Shown here: in pieces, positions 1-10,800 of the stretch
Layout: each line of letters starts with the position of its first letter
Numbering within the stretch: the stretch's first letter is position 1
Origin: Amphimedon queenslandica
Taxonomy: Eukaryota > Porifera > Demospongiae > Haplosclerida > Niphatidae
Direction: 5' to 3'
DNA: 38,913 bases
NCBI RefSeq assembly: GCF_000090795.2
Contig: NW_003546268.1
Location: 322,577-361,489 of the forward strand
Position numbers and translations under genes: made by a program
Notes under the pieces: model-generated
Databases searched by the model: none
What the model was told of the DNA's origin: nothing
The model's input: only the letters and a program-made list of their open reading frames with translations

Positions 1-216
1 ATTAAAAAAGTACTTTGATAAACTATAACAATAAAAAGAGTGAATTCAAAGAAACAATGATGAATAATTGTGAGATAAACAAAATTAAAGAAAGAAAATA
101 AGGAAGTTAATTTCAGATAATGATTAATCAATAATTACTATTTAATTAGCTCGTTAAAATGGGCGTGGTTTAGGCACCACGTGATCATGCCGGTTCTATA
201 AGACCTTGAAAATGGA

Positions 217-230
217 AACCGGTACCGGTT
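217..230. promoter_or_regulatory. Perfect 14-bp palindrome made of two ACCGGT units
   Basis: The sequence AACCGGTACCGGTT is its own reverse complement. Grainyhead/CP2 factors are known to bind AACCGGTT-like sites, so this resembles two fused half-sites; another CCGGTT lies at 190-195. A CACGTG box and a CCCATAG/CTATGGG hairpin lie within 70 bases. A promoter role is inferred; no transcription start is visible. Confidence 0.35.
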
Positions 231-2423
231 CCGTAGCCACTTCGTTTCCCATAGCCACTATGGGCGACTAGCCTGACTAGGCCTTAATTTGTCCCTTGTA
301 ATAGCAAAAGTATGCTTCGCAAAGACAAGATAATGGGCGGAAGACCCAGAATAACTCATCTAGATTCTGTATCTGAAGCCTCTTTAGTCATTACTCGTTC
401 AAGCAGTGAGATAATGGTACCCAACTAAATACGGAAAGTTTACTTGTTTTTGAGCATAAAATGTCGAGAAAACAAGCTTTTGGAATTATTAAAGTTGGAA
501 GACCTAAAGAAAAGAATTCTTTAATAAGGGCTTGCTTTAAATCTTTCATTTATAATATTGCTTTTGAGATAATGGGGACCAAAGAACAAACTAGTACTTT
601 TTTAACTTTTAATCGCTAATAAATGCAATAGAAGAGCGTAAATCTTGCTATTTTTGGCTACAGCATGATAGTGGTATAACAGCTGATTTCTTTGAAGTAT
701 CATATGGCACTGCAATCACTACTATGCAAGTGCTATAGGTGAGAATCAGTGCTGCAGAGATGGAGAGAGCAAGTCTGGCCAGGGATAACTAGCTTAAGTT
801 GCTAGGCAACCTAATAATCTCAATGGAATAATCCACCCACGTAACGGAAGTTTCCTATCCCTTTCATTTACTCTAATATCTATGACCACACCTTCATTGC
901 AGCCACACCTTTACATTGCTGCAGCTAGCAGCAGTGCAGCAAATATGCTGGAGCTCTTTGTCTAAAAAAACAAAAAAATTCTCTGTCTGTCTAAAACATT
1001 CACTAAGTTTTAATAAATCTAGTACATGCTGAAGCTTCTTCTCTGTCTAAAAACTTTCACCAATTATTTACTCTTAATTTATTGAAACTGTTACGTACAG
1101 ATTGTGTCGAGGGTATGCACTTTAGTGCTCTCGTTCATTTGGTGTGCTATATTTTGTCTTTAAGAATGTATATCTTTACAATCGCGTGCTCTAAATCTGT
1201 GAGAGCTTAGGAAAAGTCTTGCTTTACTGCCCCGAGATGTTTAGAGAGCAGCTCTAGGTAGTAGAAGTGTTTTAACTCACGAGAAAATGCCCAGCAATAG
1301 TGGCAGTACTCTGGAAGTAAATGAGACTCTTTCCCAGTAGATCAAGACTATTTATACATTTAATATGTGTGGAACTCTTTAAATCTTTCTTGTTGGTGAG
1401 TTATAGCTACTTGAATTTTATCCCGAGTGAAGTGGTTAGCAGTAGTTGGCTAGTCTAAGGATCCTAAACCCCATTTAAATCACTCAATCTATCTAGGCAA
1501 CAGTATTTGTGCCATTATGACATCATATAGCGCTTAGAAGAGAAAAAAATCTGAAGCTTCTTTCTCACATGGTCTTGCTGCATTATTGATAGTTTATGCC
1601 ACGCCTCCAATCTGGGAGTTGCTGGAGCCTGCCACTTCTGCAAGCATGCAAGAGCAAGTGTAACTGAAACTGCAGCTAGGAAGCTAGCTGTTATGATAAT
1701 CCCTTGGCCTCAGGAGCACACTTTCTAATTTTTTTATAGTATGTTTTTGAAAGATGGTGGCCACAACAAAAGCTGTGGTTTTGAAACACATGATGTCAAG
1801 TTGTTTTCAAAATGGGAGTGCAATAAGTATAAATAGTGTGATATCAATAAGGGATAAATCTTGAGATGCTAATAGGGATTTATGAATACTGACATTTTAC
1901 CAGTTTTTACAGGGACTCCAGAGTCCCATCATACTTTTCACACTTGCCCAGTCTGTTACTTTTGATCACATCATTTAAATATACTGGCTTGGGCTAAGCC
2001 TAACATCTCCCAAACAGCTTTAGGGGCGAGGCCACACACCTTTGGTGTCTCGTTAATACTAGGTGTTTTATTGGTATCAGTGACATCAATGGGGAAGTAT
2101 GTTTGTTACTTTTATGTAGAGAGTTGTATTAATAATGGCAGCTAGTGTGATAGCTACATATGGCATAGGAATGATGAGTCATGTAGTTTACCTCTTCTTT
2201 GTTTTGCATTTACTCAAGTGCTTCATACATGAAACTTGTGCATTTTTGTTCTAAGTACAATACAGGACAAAGAAGTACATTTCCACTTCCTCAATCCTGG
2301 TACTGAGTCTATGATTTCAAACCCTAAAAGTTTATGAGTGGGTTCAGTGTAGCAGCTAAGTCATCTGGAACATGTCCTATAGTACTTCCATTGCACACAT
2401 GGTGTTACTTATGTGCCGTATAG

Positions 2424-2613
2424 TGCAAAATTTTTGAGGGATGTAAATTTCATAGATTTTGTGATTTTTTTGAAGATTTATAAAAATTAGTTTCACAAAA
2501 AATCAAACTATTATGGTACAAGAAGGCAGATGTCATAAATTTGTGGAAAATATGAATCCACGAAATAGATTTTAGGTAATTTTAGGAAATTTACAGCCTT
2601 CAAAAATTTGGCA
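2424..2613. mobile_element. Short inverted-repeat element (MITE-like), copy 1
   Basis: The ends are imperfect inverted repeats of about 28 bases: the left end reads TGCAAAATTTTTGAGGG and the right end, reversed, TGCCAAATTTTTGAAGG, both running into TGTAAATTTC. The body is AT-rich with no coding capacity. A related copy lies at 38086-38259, sharing the inner GAAGATT and TATTATGGTA segments. No clear target-site duplication is seen at this copy. Confidence 0.6.
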
Positions 2614-3774
2614 TTGTGTGTTGTTACGAATGAGATAAACCTGGTAAAATGATTTAATGGTACTATAATTGGACTCACCACGCTTGTGTAGGCGGGTACT
2701 ATGCAGTTGGGTTGTCATTCTGTCACAAAAATTCCTGTTAATTCCTAGTCAATATCTTTTTTACTGAGCTCTCCTGACTTATAATTCTTTTTATGCTTTG
2801 AGAAAAAGATAATTTATTTAGCTCCGTTGTGTTTTCATAGCAATCCGTGGTAGCAAAAGCCAAATATTTTCAAGAATAGACCACTTTTCCTAGCCAAATC
2901 TTCGTGTTTCACTCTATTTGGTCAAGATTAGCATTGATAGGTAGAGAAAAGTACATAGATTAAAAAATATGTGGGAATTTTCTAATCTCTTTTTTGTTTG
3001 CAAGTTACAGTTGCTCAAAGTTTGTGATTTAGCCTCTTCGAAAAATTTTCAGGCAGCACTGGGGAAAGCAGGAGCAACCAAACTATCTCAGTCTCTTTTA
3101 AATATCTAGGCAAATTTTTTGTGCTTACTCCTTCTTTGAATAGAGCTTCAGATGCTAAAATAAATTTCAGCTTTTCTTCTTTCTCCTACCCATGTGCCAT
3201 GTTTATCTGCACTGCACTGCTGACCACACCTAAAATTTATTTTATGGATCAGTGCAGTAATTGCATTGTTGCACTTTGCACTTTGTCAAAATTTATTATC
3301 CTTTTTTTCAAATATCAAGTTGCTTATATATATAATATCATGATGGGGGCAGTACAAGTAACATATTATCCCTCAGGTGAATCTCAGCAGGCGAGTCCAC
3401 GCACCATGGTGCTTCATTATGTTGAGTGTTACTTTCATATGGGGTCTTATTAATAAGTGTCTACTGTACTACATTTTGCCAAAAAAAATTTGTTGTCTGT
3501 AAATCATAATTACTTTTGTATGGGCACTTCAAAATTTTTTGAATCTGTGTGTTTCACTGTTTTTATTACTTGTACTAATGTAAAAGAATTCGGAATAGGA
3601 TACCCTATTTTTGCTAATATCAAGGGATCATAAAATAAATTCACATGCAATATATACATGATTGAATTCCTTATACATGTTACACTTACCTTATTCTGCT
3701 TGTGAGTGTAGTTTGTACATAATTTACATTATTATTAAAAATTATTTATACTGTTGCTTTTTATTTTATAATAG

Positions 3775-6700
3775 ATGTGAAATGGGTTGTTGTCTCTCCT
3801 AAATATCTGAACTTTGGAAATAAAAAGAACTGGAAAAAGTTTTTAACCAGTCTTGGAGTTGAAGAAGGCATTGCAGTGGAAAAAATTAATAAAAAAATTC
3901 ATTCTATTGAGGTAATATACCAAAGATTATAGATTTTAAGAATAAATTAATTATGTGGGCTGAATTATACATAGAATTATGTGTTGCATTAAGCTTTTGA
4001 CCTTTGTCACATTTGTTTGTACTTTGTAATTTTGTATAAAGATTGGTCTACTTGCATCTTGCTTTTTTAAAGTTGCTAAAATTATAGTTCACTTATATTA
4101 TCTTTGATATTATGTATTTTCTTTACACTTTATTTAGATCAAGTCTAAATGGATTATTTCAAACTTAAAGAATTCACCTGACGGCTATTATACAATACAT
4201 GATTACTTTTCTAAGGATTTCGAATTGATTTTCAGCTCCATACAAAGCCTCAGTTCCTCAAAACAAGTCAAGCAGATGAAAATTTTGTTGCAGCTTCTTA
4301 ATTCATCATGGAATGCTCTTTATAGTAAATGTGTAACTGCATTATATTATGATGGGAGCAACACTCATGAATTAGGCACTGCAGGCTCCTCTACTTTTGG
4401 TCATTTGTTATCAAGCAAAGCTTGGTTACCTGCTGTCAATATTGATGGGGAACCTTACTCTACCTGCCTCCTTCAAGGATCACAGCTCTACAGTATGACA
4501 GATGATTTGAAAAACCTCCTTCATGATAATGTTCCGTACATAGTTGTTGACGGTATTCATATTAGCTTGTTAAAGCACTTGTGTGTGCAAACTGAAATAT
4601 CTTGTGTTGAGCTGTACCGCCTGTTATGTAAGTGGTCAGAGTCTTCAACTTTTAGCTCGTCCATTGATCATATGAGACAGGTTTATATTCATCTAAGTGA
4701 TCTGACACACAATAGAGTCGACTTCAATGAGAAGCCTCTGATATTTGTACCTTCTATAAATCAGTGGAGGGGTGATTCTTCAGAATGTGTGTCAGGGACA
4801 TTTGTTACAGCCAAGAAGGCATGCTGGACAGACAAAACTGAAGTTTTGTATAACATGTTAGCTAAACGGAAATGTTATCCTGATCATCTTCCTCAAATAT
4901 TGTCTTTTTTCTACAATAGCAAAGATGATGAGAGTCTTAAATGGAAAATAAAGAATGCTTTCTTCATCCTTCAAGTGGTGAAAGATATGAGCATTGAGGC
5001 CATGATTGAGTTGCTAGAATTTAATGCTTCTCTCACACATATTCCTTCGGAGGATCACATCAAATCATTTTATTCAATCATTGAAGCAATTTTTAATGCA
5101 GCGGAATCTGAAGGTGACTTTGAAGTCAACAGGCAGTATGTTTCTGCTAAAGTTAGGCCACTGCCTGTATTTCCCAGTAAAAAGTGGGTGTCATTTGATA
5201 GTCTTTTTGTTGATGATAATCATGACATATCAAAGCACTTTCTACAAGATGAGCAAGTTCACTTTCTCAGTGATGCTGGCATGAAATCAAACCAAATAAA
5301 GAGAGTTATAAAACTCTTTCAAATACCATTAGTCAGTAAGAATATATCAACTGATCTGAATCCTGCAGCTATTAGACCTTATAATGATCTCAAGGTACGT
5401 TTCCACTACATCATGCCTCTGCTCCAGCTTTATCTTTTTAACAAATTCAAAGGGGAAAACATTCCTTTGAACCATTTCGAGGCAGTAACACAGACCTTAT
5501 CTGACTTAACCATTTTTTCTACCCTGGAGCTCAATTGTACATATTGCTTGCACAAAATTCACTATGCTAATGCTCAATTGAAGCAATGCATGCTTGATAT
5601 GAAGCCAGAGACGCCACCAGTAATATACGTAGTGGTCAATGATAACAGCAAAATTGTTGAGATGATGTCACTAGTTAATGTGATACTGTCTCTGGCGTTG
5701 CCTAAAGGTTTGATGTCTGATCTCAGCCAATCTCTTTCATTAATTATACAAGAGCTGTTATTAGAAGATCCTAGATCTAAGGAAAGTCAAGAATCTTTTA
5801 TTAGCAAATATTCTCTTACTTCCTTACCACCTGATGTACCCAGATGGGATGTTGAACTACCAAAATCAACTGCTTTTGTTACCGAGACAAAAGTGGAAGA
5901 AAAATCTCCTCCTGTAACTGAAGTTGAAGTTGAAGTCGAAGTAAAGCCTGTTTATGGAGCTCATGCACAAAATAGTTCAAGTAGTGGTGATAGCAGTGGC
6001 TTAAAGGCATGGCCTCCGAAAGCTCCATCATTCCTTGATGTTGAATACACTGAAAAGATGAAATTAGAAGCACAACAATCTGCTTCACATTTGGGCAGTA
6101 GTAGACAAGTGACCAAGAGAGATGTGATTACAAGTGATGACATCCAAAGGATGAAAGGTGAAGGCAATATGCATAAGAGGTTGAGACAGGAAGATGGGCA
6201 TGATAACGTTGATGAAGAAAGGAAGTCACTATCATTGCATGATGAATCACACGCTCTATCTGATACAGACTATCAGCGCAGATATCAGACTGCTCAGACA
6301 GGATCTCACACAGGACCTCATTCTGGATCCCAGTCTACTTCTGCGGCATTAAATATAGAGTCCCGATCTGAATACAAATCTACAGCAAACTCACAAACCA
6401 ATCGTACTAACAATGTTACAACAAGCAGTAATGAACTTCAGACTGGAGGCACTCCACCTAAAAAACAAAAAGTAAGCTCTGAAGTTGAGCAGCAAATGCA
6501 CCATCAACATGATCAAGAATTGATTCCATTGCCTTATCAGTCAACTAATGCCTTTCACTCGTTCAACATGGCATCAATGCTAGAGCCCTTAGAAATAACT
6601 ATTTCAAAACATAACAACATGAACATGCTAATTAACACAAAAGGAGAAGAAGATAATTTTGCTATTGGACGCTGGGGAGAAGAATATGTTTACAAATTCT

Positions 6701-7050
6701 TGTCTTCAACTGAATCTGTACCTGTAATGGGATCAGTTGGTACAATAAAATGGGTTAATGAAAAAGAGGAAAGTCTCTTGCCATATGATATAAAGTTTTT
6801 CCGTGAATCTGATGGTCAAGAGTTCTACATTGAAGTAAAGAGCACAATTTTTGGTGCTGACAGGGAGGGAGGAAATACTATTGCTTTATCATGGAATGAG
6901 ATATCCTTTGCAAAAGAGAAAGAAAAAAATTATTTGCTTTTTGTACTGTTTGGTGCTGGAAACTGGGAAGAAGTGAAGGTGAAGTTGTTGAGAAATCTTT
7001 ATGGAGTCTTGCAAGATAATCCTTATGTAAAATTGTACATTAAAATTTAA
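3775..7050 (+). CDS. NO VEIN-like protein with C-terminal DUF3883, 3' part of gene
   Basis: Two exons, 3775-3911 (entered in phase 1) and 4138-7050, give the last ~1,016 residues; the start is missing. The early part (KWVVVSPKYL, then NWKKFLTSLGV) and the repeated 'KAWLPAV...PY' segments resemble plant NO VEIN and related animal proteins, which in the family carry an HSP90/sacsin-type ATPase domain upstream; that part is not visible here. Residues from 5880 to about 6540 are low-complexity and acidic/polar. The last ~130 residues (6655-7050) are a DUF3883 domain with the restriction-nuclease-like signature intact: GRWGEEYVYKF, then LPYDIKF, then FYIEVKST. The acidic/lysine pattern (E, D, E-x-K) suggests a working PD-(D/E)xK fold, though activity is inferred. 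Function in animals is unknown. It lies head-to-tail 492 bases before the Death-domain helicase gene. Confidence 0.8.
6655..7050 (+). other. DUF3883 (NO VEIN C-terminal, PD-(D/E)xK-like) domain
   Basis: Spans the last ~131 codons of the gene. The helix with GEE (about 6676), the aspartate of PYDIKF (about 6784) and the EVK of FYIEVKST (about 6832-6840) line up with the E...D...ExK core of restriction-endonuclease-like folds. All candidate catalytic residues are present, so no degeneration is apparent. The fold is known for DUF3883 from family-level analyses; substrate and activity here are inferred. Confidence 0.75.
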
Positions 7051-7542
7051 CAATAATTGAATTATTATCATTACAATTCAGTATAGTAGTTAAAATAATA
7101 ATAGAAATTGTAGTTGCATTCCTATGTAAAATTGTACATTAAAACAATGAATAGATCTAGATTATCTAGTGTTGCACGACTTTAATTTGTGCAACATGTG
7201 TCTTGCACTAAAGTGAGTATTTTTGGATAAGCTGCAATGGTTAACCTTGACAGTGACTACAAGTCAGTACTAATACAATTTGTCATGATAGTCATCTGAG
7301 CTAGCTTGACAAATATTATTATGTAATCAACATTTGACAACAACAGTGCATGAAATTAGGTGACTAGATTGACAGGAATTATGACATTCAAAGTAGATAA
7401 CAATTCTCAGGCTTGCTCTACATCATTAATAATTTTTTTTGGCTAAGCATAGGTGCATGCATGGTTATGAAGGGACACGCCCTGTTTTGCTCTTTCAGCA
7501 AAAATTTTGTTTACTGTTGTTTGACTTCCCGTCTCTTTAAGC
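7051..7542. other. Intergenic region between NO VEIN-like and Death-domain helicase genes
   Basis: An AT-rich 492-base spacer with no coding frame. It holds a 22-base direct repeat of the end of the upstream gene (7024-7045 repeated at 7123-7144). It must contain the 3' end of the upstream transcript and the promoter of the next gene; no TATA box or other core element is convincing. Confidence 0.6.
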
Positions 7543-7897
7543 ATGTCTGAAGATTCATTTGAAGATCAATTGCAAGCTATCCTTAAAGAGTGTAACATTA
7601 CCCCAGAAGACTTGAAAAGACCCTTTCCTCTTAAAGATGCTGTTGTAATAGCCAAGGACTTCTCAGAATGGCGCTTAACCAATGGTCACCTCAACATAAC
7701 ACTTGACGAAGTCAGAGCGATAGAGGAGAACAACAAGAATGATGAGGAGCTTATGAGGAAGTCATATATGGAAAAATGGATCAGAAAAAATGGAGAAAAG
7801 GCTAATTATGGCATGCTACTTGAAGCATTAAAGCTTATTTCAAGAATGGATCTTGTGGAGAAAACAATATTTTTATTATCAAAACAGATTAAGAAAG
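7543..7897 (+). other. Death domain exon
   Basis: The first coding exon ends in phase 1 and encodes a six-helix-like segment with the Death-domain hallmarks W in 'FSEWRL', 'LNITLDEVRAIEENN', 'MEKWIRKNG' and 'MLLEALKLISRMDL'. Such domains recruit partners by death-fold interactions. The start is the first ATG after a pyrimidine-rich stretch; there is no signal peptide, so a cytosolic protein is expected. Confidence 0.8.
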
Positions 7898-10800
7898 GTA
7901 ACTTAGGTAAGAGCAGATTTTATCTATCTGTGTTGTAGATTTTTACCAAGACTAGATGTGTAGCCTTACTTTACAATAATACCCAGTCATATGCCTTTGT
8001 TACTTTGCATACAGTGCACAGTGTGGAGAATTAATGTACACGTATAGTCTAAAGGGCAATGCACACAGGGCAAATTAACATATATGTTACGACAGGAAGT
8101 GCTCTATAAACCAATGACCACCGTTAACGTAGGGTAAGGATAGAAATTTTTCTATCCTTACCGTATGTAAATGGTGGTCATTGGTTTATAGAGCACTTCC
8201 TGTCGTAACGTACATGTATATGTTAATTTGCCTGTGTGCATTGCCCTTAACATGGCCATTGTGAGACTAGAGATTATATGCTATATAATTATATCTGATA
8301 GTTTGCATTATTATTATTCCTGTGATAATTAAATTACTAACAAAAGCCAGGGCTAAATTTTTGACAGTCATCAAGACACGCACATGATTATTAAGCCCAC
8401 CATCCACTATTCAACTTTGTTGAAAGAAACGTTGTGGTTACTTTGATGTGCTGTCAATTCTGTTGCCTGAAATTGAACTGAGTTCTATTTCAGGCAACAG
8501 AGTTGCCATAAGATCAAAGTAACCACAAAGTTGAATAGTGGATGGTAGGCTTTAGACTTGAACCTTTACAATTCCAAATGTCAATTTCTGAAATACAGAA
8601 CTGCATGTAGTTTGCCTATAATGTTCTAAAAATAATTAACTTCATAGTTTTACAGTTGCACTTTTTGTTATTGTGTAGATGCTCCTGATGATGGGTTAGC
8701 TTCAGACAGTGGTGGAGAAGTTAAGGAGGAAGACATGAGATTTCTTTGTGGCTGTGGAGAGTGTTCATTATCTAGTTTTTTGAAGAACGGATGTCCAAAT
8801 CCATGGGAAAACTCTCGATTTCCTCTCCTAAACGTCAAAAAGCTAAGCAAAAGACTACGACTAGAGTTATTGGCTCGATTGGATAAAGATGCTGAACAAA
8901 TTTCGTTAGATTTTTCTTCTTTAATGGTAGATGTTTACAGGTGTCTAAAAGATATTGATGTTAAGGAACTTGTGCTTTACCTAATGCCTCAGCAAAAGTT
9001 TTTATACATGGATGAAAATGATCGCAAGGAGCTGTTTTCTAAGCTTAAGACAGCTAAAGATGCTGGAGAAGTATTGACTTTGCTAGCAGAAAGCTACATG
9101 AGCTGGTTTAATCATCCACTCTTGGGTACTATTGCTAAGAAGTTCAATGCATGCAAAGCTGATTATGATAAGTATGTTAACGAAGTTTTCAATCCCTACA
9201 TAAAGAGATGCTTATTTGAGGTGCCTTCCAGCATAGATGAAAGGCCTGTTGGATCAGGAAAGTTTGTTCTTAAAGTTACGACCTCACACCACCTTGAACA
9301 TAAGGATAAAACCAAAGCTGAGATTCTACTTCCTTTAAGGCGTCATGTGTCAGAGGCCTGTGGCATATCTATTGACTCTTTTGACATCTGCTCATACAAC
9401 AAAGGCTGTCTACGAGTTGAGGTTGCTGTTCCATTAGCTTTACTGGAGGAGATTTTCCCATTGCCTACAGAAGTTTGTAGCATGCTTTCTTCCTTTGCAT
9501 ATGAAGGTGCTCGGATTAAATCAGTATTATTTAGAGAGCATCATCATGCTATTTCTGAAAAAGTACAGCTTGCACTCTTGAATAATACATGTTGTTTACA
9601 TAACTTTATCTGTTTTTAGAAATTTCCAGATAGTACTCCTATCAGCATTGGAGACACATCCTTCAGAGATTGTGGTCATGTTTTTGCTATTCCTGGAAAA
9701 GTAAGCTTGCATATACTCTATTTATATTGTTTGCATAACTTTATCTATAGAAATTGCCAGACAGCACTTTTATGAGCACAACTGTCCTGACTGATATCAT
9801 CAACAGTTTTGCTTCCTTGATAGTAGAGCTTTACAAAAGTATTAAGAATAAATTTTCTGAAGCCAAGCTTTATCTTCAGACAAGTATTTACGTGTTTCAA
9901 AATAGAGCTCATCCAGGGCAATTGTTTGAAGGTATTGAAAGTGAAATTAAGAATGCTGAAACAGCAGCAGATTTGACGATTGCTCTCAATTCCTTCTGGT
10001 CATTTTTTAATTATTTTCTTCTCTACAAAATGATTCGGAAGTTTTGTAGTAGCGATGTTATAACAACAACTCTTTCTAAGTATGTCAATTTTATTGAAGA
10101 AGTTCCCCCTGGACAATATCCACCTCTTATTCAACCATTTACTAAAGGCGAATGCTTTCATACTGACCTTTTGATACTGAAATTGAGAGAAAGTACCATT
10201 AATGGAGATATTCTTTATCAGATTCATAGGTCTGTTGCTCGCTGGCTTGTTATTGAATCTCATGCACTTCTTCTTAAAAGAATTAAAAAAGGAACTAATG
10301 AATTAGAATTTTTAATTCCCAAATGTCTTGCTGTTACATCTGATATGCCATTTCCACCTCAACTTTTAGAGCTACCCGTTCTTAGCATTTCATTTCAAGA
10401 ACAAGTCATTGAATGTAGTGAAAAAAGTATGTCATACTTTTAAAAGTTTTTAGCATTACCTTTTAAATGAAGGAAGCAAAATAGAGTCAGAAGTTGAGTC
10501 TGGATTTCATTCTGGTTCTACTGAAGATGAAAGTAGTTCTTATATGGCTGAGTCAGAGTCTGATAATAGTGGCATGCATATTCATCATCAAAGCAGTAAG
10601 TCACAGTAACTTCAATACGTAATGTTGATGATTTTTTAATAGAATCACTCTGGGTCCGAAAGATGAAAGTTAAACCTCCTGTACCAGTCCAGTCAACTGA
10701 ACATTTCTTAGGTACATGTAAAATACTTCTTTTTATTATTGTTGTTTTTTATTGTTTAATCAGCTTTTCAATATAATCCAAATGCTCCTCCTTTTATTCC

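Larger units (their letters stand above)
1..3774. other. Region without a supported exon, upstream of the NO VEIN-like exons
   Basis: I see no convincing coding exon here. The first recognisable exon of the next gene (3775) enters in phase 1, so an upstream exon must exist, either hidden here or left of the window; the expected ATPase half of such a protein was not found. The longest open frame (3121-3453) is low-complexity and hydrophobic with no family resemblance, and a 52-codon ATG frame at 461-619 is equally featureless. The stretch holds a 14-base palindrome at 217-230, a perfect 7-base-arm hairpin at 248-264, a CACGTG box at 178-183 and an inverted-repeat element at 2424-2613. It may be a long intron or an intergenic region. 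Confidence 0.5.
7898..8678 (+). other. Intron 1 of the Death-domain helicase, holding two inverted-repeat elements
   Basis: A 781-base intron (GTAACT...GTGTAG), long for this locus. About half of it is made of two inverted-repeat elements (8053-8247 and 8392-8553) that would fold as hairpins in the pre-mRNA. No coding frame. Confidence 0.75.

Noticed and set aside
461-619. 52-codon ATG frame
   Set aside because: Short, no recognisable domain and no splice partner in frame with 3775.
3121-3453. Open frame of 110 codons before the NO VEIN-like exons
   Set aside because: It does not begin with a proper ATG, is hydrophobic and compositionally biased, has no family resemblance and sits in AT-rich DNA.
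5024-6167. Open frames on both strands inside the large NO VEIN-like exon
   Set aside because: They are shadows of a 971-codon frame with clear family features.
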